Positions 1 through 5,981 of a DNA stretch of 6,773 nt are shown piece by piece. The stretch is from Deinococcales bacterium. Lineage in GTDB: Bacteria; Deinococcota; Deinococci; Deinococcales; Deinococcaceae. Under the pieces are notes generated by a model that saw only the letters and a program-made list of their open reading frames with translations, ran no database searches and was not told where the DNA came from. Numbering within the stretch: the first letter of the stretch is position 1; each line of letters begins with the position of its first letter. Position numbers and translations under genes: made by a program. The stretch lies in the NCBI GenBank assembly GCA_025359705.1, contig JANYFS010000410.1, positions 1 to 6,773 of the forward strand. The letters are read 5' to 3'.

Positions 1-608
1 GTTTTTCGGTCAAGCTCGAGAGTGCCTTTACCCACAAGCGCGAATACGACCCCGCCTTGCTCGAGAGAATGCAAAAAAGCCCCCAGTCACTGCGGGAGGC
101 TGGGGTTTTGGATTGGTTTGTGGCTCAGTTTCCCTTCTCGTTTCAGCGTACACGGGCCAACCGTGAATACCTTTGGAAACTCTGCCAAGACTTTGCGGAG
201 CAACCCCTCGCCCTCGAGCTGCGGCACGTTTCTTGGGATTTGGACGAAGTACGGGAAGGCTTTGCTAAACAGGGTTTGCTGTGGATCTCACCCGATTACC
301 CAGCGCTGGCGGGGATGACCCAATCGGTTTTGCGCTCGAGTGGAAAAAACGCCTATTTTCGGCTGCATGGGCGCAATGCCGCGCAATGGTGGGACGGCAA
401 AACCGCCGCAGACCGCCATGATTACCGCTATTCGCTCGAGGAAATGACCGAGCTGGCGAGGCAAATTCGGGCGCTCGAGGGGGAGTGTGAAAACCTGTGG
501 GTTATTTTCAACAACACCACCAAAGGCCACGCGATATACAACATCAACACCCTAGAGGAATTGTTGGGGATTCAGCGCAAAACCGTTGATCAAACAGGGT
601 TATTTTGA
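1..608 (+). CDS. DUF72 (YecE-like) domain protein, 5'-truncated by window edge
   Basis: The open frame runs from the left edge (first whole codon at 3) to TGA at 606-608, giving 201 visible residues. The first in-frame ATG, at 57, is internal: the frame is open before it and already reads family-like sequence (FSVKLESAFTHKREYDP, similar to the FSVK...THxR segment of DUF72 proteins). Further DUF72 hallmarks are LELRHVSW, the block YFRLHGRNAAQWW, and a C-terminal VIFNNTTKGHAIYNINTLEEL. DUF72 proteins are about 240-300 residues with a TIM-barrel-like fold, so roughly the N-terminal fifth to third is missing. Their biochemical function is not established and I assign none. The gene is convergent with pnkp, 71 bases apart, so the two are not in one operon. 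Family assignment is confident; role is unknown. Confidence 0.88.
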   Translation, partial: FSVKLESAFTHKREYDPALLERMQKSPQSLREAGVLDWFVAQFPFSFQRTRANREYLWKLCQDFAEQPLALELRHVSWDLDEVREGFAKQGLLWISPDYPALAGMTQSVLRSSGKNAYFRLHGRNAAQWWDGKTAADRHDYRYSLEEMTELARQIRALEGECENLWVIFNNTTKGHAIYNINTLEELLGIQRKTVDQTGLF

Positions 609-630
609 ATATCCTGCCCAAAAATAACTC
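597..630 (+). terminator. AT-rich hairpin over the DUF72 stop codon, possible weak terminator
   Basis: GTTATTTT (599-606) is the exact reverse complement of AAAATAAC (621-628). One G-U pair and one G-C pair extend the stem to 10 bp (597-606 with 621-630) around a 14-base loop. It includes the DUF72 stop codon and lies in the convergent gap before the pnkp 3' end. No T-run follows on either strand, so it is not a classical intrinsic terminator. Confidence 0.25.
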
Positions 631-646
631 AATAACCTCATCCCAA

Positions 647-667
647 ACGAATAACGAATAACGAACC
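647..667 (+). repeat. ACGAAYM heptamer tandem repeat (three units)
   Basis: Three head-to-tail heptamers, ACGAATA, ACGAATA and ACGAACC, sit in the gap between DUF72 and pnkp. A looser AATAAC-rich stretch lies just upstream (622-636). The unit resembles the heptamers at 4207-4227 (ACGGATC type) and, on the minus strand, at 4809-4833 (ACGAAAA type). Confidence 0.6.
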
Positions 668-679
668 ACTATCCCAACC

Positions 680-3226
680 CTACAAACGAGAATCAATATG
701 GGGTTCACTCTCGAGGGCCAGAATTCCAAAAACCGCTTCGTGGGTGCGGCGCAGTGGCTCGAGGGACACAAAACGCTGCAATGCCTCGAGGCCCAAGGCA
801 AATTCGCGCAGGGCCAAAGCGCGTTTGGCTTTCAAACCTCTCGAGCGCAACCGCTCGAGGTGCTGGGGCAAGGTGTATTCGGGGCCGTAGATGATGCGGA
901 GGTATTCGCGGCCTCGCACTTTGAGGGCGGGTTGCAGCAGGTTGGGGCCGTGGTGGGCCACAAACTCCAGCGGCTTGACCACCATGCCCTCTCCGCCGCT
1001 CGAGGTGAGGTTTTCCCAGAACTGTAGGGCGTTTTGGCAGCTCGAGGGATCATGCAAGTCCACCTGCACATATGCGGTGCGGCGCAGCAATTCCGAGTGG
1101 GCAAAAAGTGGCTCGAGGGCCGCCAGATGCCACAAATGGCTTTTATCGCTATGCACTTGGCCTTCGCTTGCCAAAAAGTGAAAGGGAGCCAAGCGGTACT
1201 CGGCGGGGTCTTCCACTGACCAGCAGTAAGGGGCATAGGCTTGGCGGTAAAGTTGTGCGGCCTCGAGGCGGGCTTGGTTTTGCAGCAGCAAGGGGTGATC
1301 GGTGGGTAAGGCTGAGGAAAGCACCTCTTGCGCTCGAGACAAACTGGCAAGCGCAGCCGCGCCCACGGGGGCGTATTGCCGCTCGAGCAGATCTTTGGCC
1401 TTGGCAGACCAGGGCAGCAGTTCGCAGTCGAACAAGGCCCAGTCGGTTTGGTGGCTGTGCCAGAAATCGCTGGCGGTCAGGGCGCTTCTCAGGCGCTCGA
1501 GCAGATATTTTTCCAGCTCGAGATTTGAAAAAAAGCGCCGCCCTGTGCGGGTGTAGATGATTCCCGCTTCGTTCTGCACCCCAAAACGCTGCTCTGCTGC
1601 GGCAACATCGCGGCAAATCAGCACCAAAGCCCGCGAACCCATGTGTTTTTCTTGGCAGATCACCTGCTGCAAACCCTGTTTGCGGTAATGCTCGAGGGCA
1701 TCTTGGGGATGTTCCAAAAACCCCTCGAGCCTCGAGGTTTCACTGGGCGACATGGTGGGAGGCAGGTAAATCAGCCATTTGGGATTGATCGCAAAGCGGC
1801 TCATCACCTCGAGGGCCGCCAGTGCATTTTCACGCGGGATGGTGATGCGCCCCCGCAATTGGGTTTCGATGCTGCGCTTGCCCAAAACATCCTCGAGGTC
1901 GAGCAGGTCGTCCAATTGGTGCTGTTTGGACTCGAGCTGTTGAACCTGCTGTGCCTGCTGTTCTTGTAGTTCTGCAAAGCGGTGGTCTTCGGCATAAATC
2001 TGCTGGGCCTGCACCGAAACCAGCTCGAGTTCGGGATAGCGCAGGGCGCTGAGCTGACCACCGTAGGCACAGCCCGTATCGATGTCCAAAGTGCGGTTGA
2101 CCCACTCTGGGCGCAGCACGGCAGTGTGTCCATAAACTACTTTGGCACTGCCACGGTAACTGGCGGCCCAGTCCAAACGGATCGGCAAACCTTCCTCGTC
2201 TTTTTGGTTGGAGACTTCGCCGAATAGGGCAAATTCGCGCACCGCTTTGGAGGTGCGGCCCTGCAAATCTTGGCGCAAACCCGCGTGGGCCACCACCAGC
2301 TTGCCGCCGTCCAGCACATAGTGGCTGATCAGGCCATCCAGAAATTCTTGCACTCGAGCGCGAAACGCAACACTTCTACCCTCGAGCTGATCCAAGCTCT
2401 GTTGCAAACCATACTTGACTGTGACCTCACGGCCCTCGAGCGCCCGTTTGAGTTTGTCGTCGTGGTTGCCCAGTACACACAACGCCTGACCCGCCGCCAC
2501 CATATCCATAACCCATTCCAGCACCTGCGGGGTATCGGGGCCACGGTCTACCAGATCGCCTACAAAAATCGCGGTGCGGCCTTGCGGATGTTGCCACAGC
2601 CCACCCACGCAGCCATAACCCAAGCACTCGAGCAGTTCTTGCAACTCGGCGGCGCAACCATGCACATCCCCGATGATGTCGAACGGCCCCACCAAGTGCT
2701 TTTTGTTGACCCAAAGCGGTTGCCGCTCGAGCATAACCGTCTCCACTTCCTCGGCGGTTTTCAGCACATCCACACTACGAAAACCCTCTTTGGACAGGCT
2801 CGAGAGGGATTGACGCAAGGCTTTAAGCTGTCCGCGCACCACATGCGGGCCAAAGTCACGGTCTGGGCGGGTTTTATTGCGCTCGAGGCAAACCCGTTCG
2901 GGCAAATTCAGCACAATGGCAACCGCCAAAACATGAAATCTACGGGCGAACTGCACAAACTTTTTGCGGTCATCGGGCCGCACATTGGTTGCGTCGATCA
3001 CAGTTAGTAAGCCATTTTTCAGCCGCTTTTCCAACACAAAAAATAGCGCGTCAAAAGCATCCTCGCTCGAGGCTTGGTTGTTGGGATCATTGCTGACCAA
3101 ACCCCGAAAAAAGTCGCTCGAGAGGACTTCTTGGGGTAAAAAGTGTTGCTGTGCAAACGTGCTTTTGCCTGATCCAGAGGGGCCAATCAGTACCACCAGC
3201 GCGAGTTCGGGAAGGGTAATCTGCAT
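680..3226 (-). CDS. pnkp: Pnkp: polynucleotide kinase-phosphatase-adenylyltransferase (RNA repair)
   Basis: This 848-residue protein has the three modules of bacterial Pnkp (the Clostridium thermocellum enzyme is about 870 residues). The kinase, about 1-170, has P-loop GPSGSGKST (15-23, K21, S22), D38 in SDFFR, and R116/R120. It phosphorylates 5'-OH RNA ends. The binuclear metallophosphoesterase, about 180-400, has GDVHG (D187, H189), GDLVDRGPD (D224), GNHDDK (N254, H255), H314, H367 and D383. It removes 2',3'-cyclic and 3' phosphates. A Gln/Glu-rich, probably coiled linker spans about 405-445. The ligase-type adenylyltransferase, about 450-848, has KHMG (K527, likely AMP-lysine), FDCEL (E602), GEGMVVKP (746-751) and a basic motif around K769. 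All key residues are present, so the gene looks intact. In studied systems Pnkp joins Hen1 to mend ribotoxin-cut tRNA, and sealing needs Hen1. No hen1 flanks it here. The ATG at 3226 follows GAGGAA. Confidence 0.96.
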   Translation of the reverse strand: MQITLPELALVVLIGPSGSGKSTFAQQHFLPQEVLSSDFFRGLVSNDPNNQASSEDAFDALFFVLEKRLKNGLLTVIDATNVRPDDRKKFVQFARRFHVLAVAIVLNLPERVCLERNKTRPDRDFGPHVVRGQLKALRQSLSSLSKEGFRSVDVLKTAEEVETVMLERQPLWVNKKHLVGPFDIIGDVHGCAAELQELLECLGYGCVGGLWQHPQGRTAIFVGDLVDRGPDTPQVLEWVMDMVAAGQALCVLGNHDDKLKRALEGREVTVKYGLQQSLDQLEGRSVAFRARVQEFLDGLISHYVLDGGKLVVAHAGLRQDLQGRTSKAVREFALFGEVSNQKDEEGLPIRLDWAASYRGSAKVVYGHTAVLRPEWVNRTLDIDTGCAYGGQLSALRYPELELVSVQAQQIYAEDHRFAELQEQQAQQVQQLESKQHQLDDLLDLEDVLGKRSIETQLRGRITIPRENALAALEVMSRFAINPKWLIYLPPTMSPSETSRLEGFLEHPQDALEHYRKQGLQQVICQEKHMGSRALVLICRDVAAAEQRFGVQNEAGIIYTRTGRRFFSNLELEKYLLERLRSALTASDFWHSHQTDWALFDCELLPWSAKAKDLLERQYAPVGAAALASLSRAQEVLSSALPTDHPLLLQNQARLEAAQLYRQAYAPYCWSVEDPAEYRLAPFHFLASEGQVHSDKSHLWHLAALEPLFAHSELLRRTAYVQVDLHDPSSCQNALQFWENLTSSGGEGMVVKPLEFVAHHGPNLLQPALKVRGREYLRIIYGPEYTLPQHLERLRSRGLKAKRALALREFALGLEALQRFVSLEPLRRTHEAVFGILALESEPHIDSRL

Positions 3227-3232
3227 ATAAAA

Positions 3233-3238
3233 TTCCTC
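3233..3238 (-). promoter_or_regulatory. Shine-Dalgarno of pnkp
   Basis: On the minus strand GAGGAA lies 6 bases upstream of the ATG at 3226-3224. This is good anti-16S complementarity at normal spacing and fixes the pnkp start. It contrasts with the irrE, COG3224-like and tsaD genes, which lack a convincing one. Confidence 0.7.
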
Positions 3239-3322
3239 GTTGTCATCAGCCTATCTGGTTTGGATCGGGTTAGGTATGCGCCTTATCGCTTAGTTCAGGT
3301 CGATATGGAATTTTTCGTGTGG

Positions 3323-3351
3323 AATATCTGGTGAAGATTCATAACCCGCAA
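3323..3351 (-). promoter_or_regulatory. Candidate sigma-A promoter for pnkp
   Basis: On the minus strand TTGCGG (3351-3346) and GATATT (3328-3323) are separated by exactly 17 bases, similar to TTGACA/TATAAT (3/6 and 4/6 matches). It would give a leader of about 90 bases. No TTATG-N7-CATAA-type DdrO operator was seen in the gap. The match is modest and found by eye only. Confidence 0.28.
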
Positions 3352-3361
3352 CTTTTAGAAG

Positions 3362-3370
3362 TGTTATAAG
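3362..3370 (+). promoter_or_regulatory. Extended -10 promoter element of irrE
   Basis: TGT followed by TATAAG forms an extended -10 (TG-N-TATAAT, 5/6) directly abutting the ATG at 3371. Transcription from it would begin near 3377-3378, downstream of that ATG and just before the in-frame ATG at 3380. No clear -35 is visible, which extended -10 promoters often lack. Confidence 0.4.
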
Positions 3371-4171
3371 ATGCTCTGCATGACCGCTCGAGTTCAGATG
3401 CACTACAAAGACCGCATTCGGGAAATTGCTCGAGCGTACCGACAAAAATACCCTGCGATGGACAATTTGGGAATGCTCGAGGGGATCGGGGCCACCTTGC
3501 GTTTCACCGAAATGCACAACGACGGAGCCTTTGATCCCGAACACAATGTGGTTTTTTTGAATCCCAAAACCAGCCTCGAGCGGCAACGTTTTACCCTGGC
3601 CCACGAGATTTCTCATGCGCTGCTGCTTGGCGATGAAGATCTGCTCAGCGACATTCACGACGACTACGACGGCGACGATCTGGAGAATACCATCGAGGTC
3701 TTGTGCAATGTGGGGGCTGCTGCGATTTTGGTCACACCCGATTTGCTCGAGCGGGCGCTCTCGAGGGGACTGTCCGCCACCAGCGTGGTTAATCTGATGA
3801 ATTGGGGTGGGGTTTCGGCAAGCGTGGCCTTGGTCGCCCTCGCCGAAAACACCCTCGAGCCTGCGGTTTTTGCGCTGTGTATGCCACCCAGCGGGCAATA
3901 CAAAAAGAACTCGAGCGGCGAAACCCTGCCCAGCGAAAACTTCCCCAGCCGCACCCTCGAGGTCAAATTCGCACCGCAAAGCGCCAGCATGAAATACAGC
4001 CTGTCCAGCGGAACCCCCATCCCTTTCGACCATCCAATTCAGGCCGCCTTCGAGACCTCCTTACCCCTCGAGGAAATCTCTTATTTGCCCTTTCGCAGCG
4101 GCAAAAAAATGACCGCTCGAGTCAGCGCCTACCCCGAAAAAAATCGGGTGTTTGCAGTGTTTCTGGTCTAA
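3371..4171 (+). CDS. irrE: IrrE/PprI zinc metallopeptidase, DNA-damage response switch
   Basis: The 266-residue product resembles Deinococcus IrrE (PprI), which after radiation or desiccation cleaves the repressor DdrO and derepresses DNA-repair genes. The N-terminal peptidase domain, about 15-125, carries HEISH (H78, E79, H82); E109 lies 31 residues after H78, the spacing of the third zinc ligand in D. deserti IrrE (H82/E113). A central helix-turn-helix-like segment (about 130-165) and a C-terminal GAF-like domain (about 170-266, with MKYSLSSGTPIP and SYLPFRSGKKM) complete the known architecture. The D. radiodurans protein is longer (about 328 residues), with extra tails at both ends. An in-frame stop at 3356-3358 limits the start to ATG 3371 (weak AGAAG 9 bases upstream), 3380 or 3398. 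A promoter element abutting 3371 favours 3380. No ddrO is in the window. Confidence 0.93.
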   Translation: MLCMTARVQMHYKDRIREIARAYRQKYPAMDNLGMLEGIGATLRFTEMHNDGAFDPEHNVVFLNPKTSLERQRFTLAHEISHALLLGDEDLLSDIHDDYDGDDLENTIEVLCNVGAAAILVTPDLLERALSRGLSATSVVNLMNWGGVSASVALVALAENTLEPAVFALCMPPSGQYKKNSSGETLPSENFPSRTLEVKFAPQSASMKYSLSSGTPIPFDHPIQAAFETSLPLEEISYLPFRSGKKMTARVSAYPEKNRVFAVFLV

Positions 4172-4206
4172 TTTTTTGATTCAGGATATGAAAAACAATG
4201 TCCAAG

Positions 4207-4227
4207 AAGGATTACGGATCACGGAGA
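4207..4227 (+). repeat. ACGGANN heptamer tandem repeat (three units)
   Basis: Heptamers AAGGATT, ACGGATC and ACGGAGA lie head to tail in the 62-base convergent gap between irrE and the COG3224-like gene. The first unit departs from the pattern by one base. The rest of the gap holds only a weak 6-bp stem (4184-4189 with 4198-4203) without a T-run, so I see no clear terminator for either gene. Confidence 0.45.
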
Positions 4228-4233
4228 ACTGCT

Positions 4234-4782
4234 TTAATTTTGTTTTAACCACGGCGAAAACAACTTAACCACGGGTGGCATCACCACATAGGTCATCAAT
4301 ACTACGACCAGACCGCTCGAGGCAAAAACCCGTAAAGCAAGGGGCCAACTTAGAATCACAGGGCCGAGCAAGATGTTGATCAGCAAACTGAGCGGGTAAA
4401 GCGCGGTCAAAGTAACGATTGCCATTTTTAGGCGGCTGGGCTGGCGCAAAACCTTGGATGCGGGGGGCGTAAACCAGAACTCGAGGCCAGGGGCTACGGT
4501 TTCCACCGCTTCCCGCTCGAGGTAGGGCTTTGAGCGCTCGAGCCACTCCAAACGCACCTGTGATTCTTGCCAAACCTGGAAATGCTCAAAGGAATCGAAG
4601 CGAATCACCAAGGTATACTCGAGGGGCATTCCCTGTGCTGGACGGACAATTCCCATTCCCATATTGCCCTCAAAAGTCTGGGCTGCCGCGCCAATGCCTA
4701 CAATCCATTCTTCAAATTGGGCTTGGCATTCTTCGCGCACATGGCGGTGTACAGACATGGTGACGGCATCGGCGGCATTCAT
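4234..4782 (-). CDS. ABM-like domain protein with two C-terminal membrane helices (COG3224-like)
   Basis: This 182-residue protein has two parts. Residues about 5-105 form an antibiotic-biosynthesis-monooxygenase-like (dimeric alpha/beta barrel) domain: TMSVHRHVREECQAQFEEW, then GNMGMGIVRP, EYTLVIRFDSFEHFQVWQES and a WLERSKPYLE helix. Residues about 118-143 and 147-168 are hydrophobic segments split by a Pro- and Arg-containing turn, followed by PWLKQN. This order matches COG3224, annotated as antibiotic biosynthesis monooxygenase-like transmembrane protein. The name reflects fold, not a proven reaction; some ABM proteins act on haem or quinones, others have no known activity. It should lie in the cytoplasmic membrane. 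It is convergent with irrE and divergent from tsaD, so it is probably transcribed alone. No Shine-Dalgarno precedes the ATG; a -10-like TAAGCT 7 bases upstream suggests a leaderless mRNA. Met9 is an alternative start. Confidence 0.85.
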   Translation of the reverse strand: MNAADAVTMSVHRHVREECQAQFEEWIVGIGAAAQTFEGNMGMGIVRPAQGMPLEYTLVIRFDSFEHFQVWQESQVRLEWLERSKPYLEREAVETVAPGLEFWFTPPASKVLRQPSRLKMAIVTLTALYPLSLLINILLGPVILSWPLALRVFASSGLVVVLMTYVVMPPVVKLFSPWLKQN

Positions 4783-4789
4783 GGGGAAT

Positions 4790-4795
4790 AGCTTA
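4790..4795 (-). promoter_or_regulatory. -10-like TAAGCT at leaderless spacing, COG3224-like gene
   Basis: On the minus strand TAAGCT fits TANNNT and ends 7 bases before the ATG at 4782, which would place transcription start at the start codon. Where a -35 would be expected the sequence is the ACGAAAA repeat array rather than a TTGACA-like box. Confidence 0.35.
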
Positions 4796-4808
4796 GCTGT
4801 TTGGTGGG

Positions 4809-4833
4809 TCGTTTTTCGTTTTTCGTTTTTCGT
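4809..4833 (-). repeat. ACGAAAA heptamer tandem repeat in the tsaD divergent gap
   Basis: On the plus strand three perfect TTTTTCG units occupy 4812-4832, preceded by a partial unit (TCG, 4809-4811). On the minus strand they read ACGAAAA three times (4833-4813) and then ACGACC. They lie between the divergent starts of the COG3224-like gene and tsaD and are the most regular of the window's three heptamer arrays. Confidence 0.65.
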
Positions 4834-4844
4834 ACAGACGAGGG

Positions 4845-4871
4845 CGCTCGAGCGTAGCGACTCTCACGCTC
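4845..4871. repeat. 10-bp palindrome and overlapping hairpin upstream of tsaD
   Basis: CGCTCGAGCG (4845-4854) is a perfect palindrome built around the window's only CTCGAG outside a gene. It overlaps a 6-bp stem, GAGCGT (4850-4855) with ACGCTC (4866-4871), across a 10-base loop. It lies 20 bases before the tsaD start. It could be an operator or mark the -35 region, but nothing in the sequence decides this. Confidence 0.35.
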
Positions 4872-4879
4872 ATACCCTC

Positions 4880-4885
4880 TAAACT
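4880..4885 (+). promoter_or_regulatory. -10-like TAAACT at leaderless spacing, tsaD
   Basis: TAAACT fits TANNNT and ends 6 bases before GTG 4892, so transcription would start at or beside the start codon. The 15 bases before the GTG contain no purine-rich ribosome-binding site, in line with a leaderless message. No good -35 is seen. Confidence 0.4.
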
Positions 4886-4891
4886 AACCCC

Positions 4892-5896
4892 GTGAGCATT
4901 CAAGATCGGCAGTACATTTTAGGAATCGATACCAGTTGTGACGACACGGGCGTGGGCATTGTGGCCCTCGAGCAAGGCCGTGCAAAAGTGCTGTCCAACG
5001 TGATTTGGACGCAGGAAATCCATAAACAATTTGGCGGGGTAATGCCCGAACTGGCCTCGCGTGAACACCTCGAGCGGATTGATCAGATGGTGGAATTGGC
5101 CCTCGAGCGTGCCGAAATTGGTACGCAGCACCTTTCGGCGGTGGCAGCCACCCACGGCCCAGGTTTGATGGGGGCGCTGCTGGTGGGTTTGTGCTATGCC
5201 AAAGGCTTGGCCCAAGGTTTGGCGATTCCCTTCTATGCCACCCATCACCTCGAGGGGCATATCGAAGCCTCGATGAGCGACCACCCCGACCTCGAGTTTC
5301 CGCATTTGGCTTTGGTGGTCTCTGGCGGGCATACCCATCTTTTTGATGTGCCACAGCAAGGCGAATTCAAACTGATTGGCGCGACCAAAGACGACGCAGC
5401 GGGCGAAGCCTTCGATAAAGTGGCGCGGTTGCTGGGTCTGGGCTTTCCTGGCGGCCCTGCCATCAGCGAAGCAGCCAAGCAGGGCGACGCTTCCAAAGTC
5501 CCGTTCAAGGTTCCGCTCGAGGGGCATAAGGGCTTCGATTTCTCGTTCAGTGGCCTGAAAACAGCCGCGCTGTACGCCCACCAAGCGGGGGCCAATCCCT
5601 TCGATTTGGCTGCCAGCTTCGAGGCCACCGTGGTTAAATCTTTGGTCAAAACCACGCTCAAGGCGGCAAAAACCTTGGGCCGCAAAGTGGTTGTGGTTTC
5701 GGGCGGAGTGGCTGCCAACCGCGCTTTGCGTGAAGCCTTCCAAAACAGCCCCCTCGAGGTCTATTTCCCCCCGCACGACCTGAACACCGATAACGGCGCA
5801 ATGATCGCACTGGCGGGGGCTAGAGCCTTGAAGTTGGGAAAAAGTCCGAGCAGTAGTGCCACCCCAGCGCAGGCTTATTTGCCTTTAGGTTCCTAA
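4892..5896 (+). CDS. tsaD: TsaD: tRNA N6-threonylcarbamoyladenosine (t6A37) transferase subunit
   Basis: This full-length 334-residue TsaD (formerly Gcp/YgjD) moves threonylcarbamoyl from TC-AMP to A37 of ANN-reading tRNAs in the cytoplasm, working with TsaB and TsaE; TsaC supplies TC-AMP. The ASKHA-fold signatures are in order: ILGIDTSCDDTGVGIV near the N-terminus, GGVMPELASREH, THGPGLMGALLVG, the metal-binding HHLEGH, LVVSGGHTHL, DDAAGEAFDKVARLLGLGFPGGP, FSFSGLKTA, VSGGVAANRALR and LNTDNGAMIA. Nothing essential appears missing, and length is normal for bacteria. An in-frame TAA at 4880-4882 leaves GTG 4892 as the first usable start, with no Shine-Dalgarno. tsaB, tsaC and tsaE are not in the window. 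Glu is encoded by GAA in 10 of 11 cases outside Leu-Glu pairs, but all 7 Leu-Glu pairs are CTC GAG. Confidence 0.98.
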   Translation: MSIQDRQYILGIDTSCDDTGVGIVALEQGRAKVLSNVIWTQEIHKQFGGVMPELASREHLERIDQMVELALERAEIGTQHLSAVAATHGPGLMGALLVGLCYAKGLAQGLAIPFYATHHLEGHIEASMSDHPDLEFPHLALVVSGGHTHLFDVPQQGEFKLIGATKDDAAGEAFDKVARLLGLGFPGGPAISEAAKQGDASKVPFKVPLEGHKGFDFSFSGLKTAALYAHQAGANPFDLAASFEATVVKSLVKTTLKAAKTLGRKVVVVSGGVAANRALREAFQNSPLEVYFPPHDLNTDNGAMIALAGARALKLGKSPSSSATPAQAYLPLGS

Positions 5897-5938
5897 ATTT
5901 TGGATCAGGTTTGCATAAGGGAGCTGATTTATTATGAG

Positions 5939-5969
5939 GATGTTCTCACAGCATCACATCTTCTTTTTT
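5939..5969 (+). terminator. Weak hairpin plus T-tract after tsaD
   Basis: GATGT (5939-5943) pairs with ACATC (5956-5960) around a 12-base loop and is followed at once by TTCTTTTTT (5961-5969). The shape fits an intrinsic terminator for tsaD, but the 5-bp stem is poor. A TATTAT box at 5930-5935 could be a -10 for the serpin gene, in which case this segment lies in its short leader. Confidence 0.3.
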
Positions 5970-5974
5970 GGAGG
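5970..5974 (+). promoter_or_regulatory. Shine-Dalgarno of the serpin gene
   Basis: GGAGG lies 7 bases before ATG 5982, a strong ribosome-binding site at ideal spacing that fixes the serpin start. Confidence 0.8.
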
Positions 5975-5981
5975 TTCTCTT

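Noticed and set aside
57..608. DUF72 gene starting at ATG 57
   Set aside because: The frame continues to the left edge with family-like sequence, so ATG 57 is internal and the gene is truncated rather than short.
2270..3007. 245-residue plus-strand frame inside pnkp
   Set aside because: It is antisense to intact kinase and phosphatase motifs of pnkp, has no ribosome-binding site and no recognisable domain.
3252..3332. Direct repeat TATCTGGT at 3252-3259 and 3325-3332 as a regulator site pair
   Set aside because: Two 8-base matches 73 bases apart with unrelated flanks are too weak to call.
3227..3370. DdrO-type radiation/desiccation operator between pnkp and irrE
   Set aside because: Scanning by eye for TTATG-N7-CATAA found only isolated half-sites (CATAA at 3340-3344); no partner half lies at the right distance.
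3290..4033. 247-residue minus-strand frame covering irrE and the pnkp-irrE gap
   Set aside because: It is antisense to the conserved IrrE peptidase domain and lacks any family resemblance.
4919..5776. 285-residue open frame on the minus strand, antisense to tsaD
   Set aside because: tsaD on the plus strand is unmistakable across this whole span. CTCGAG reads Leu-Glu on both strands in the aligned phase and contributes no stops, which helps long antisense frames stay open. No family signature was recognised.
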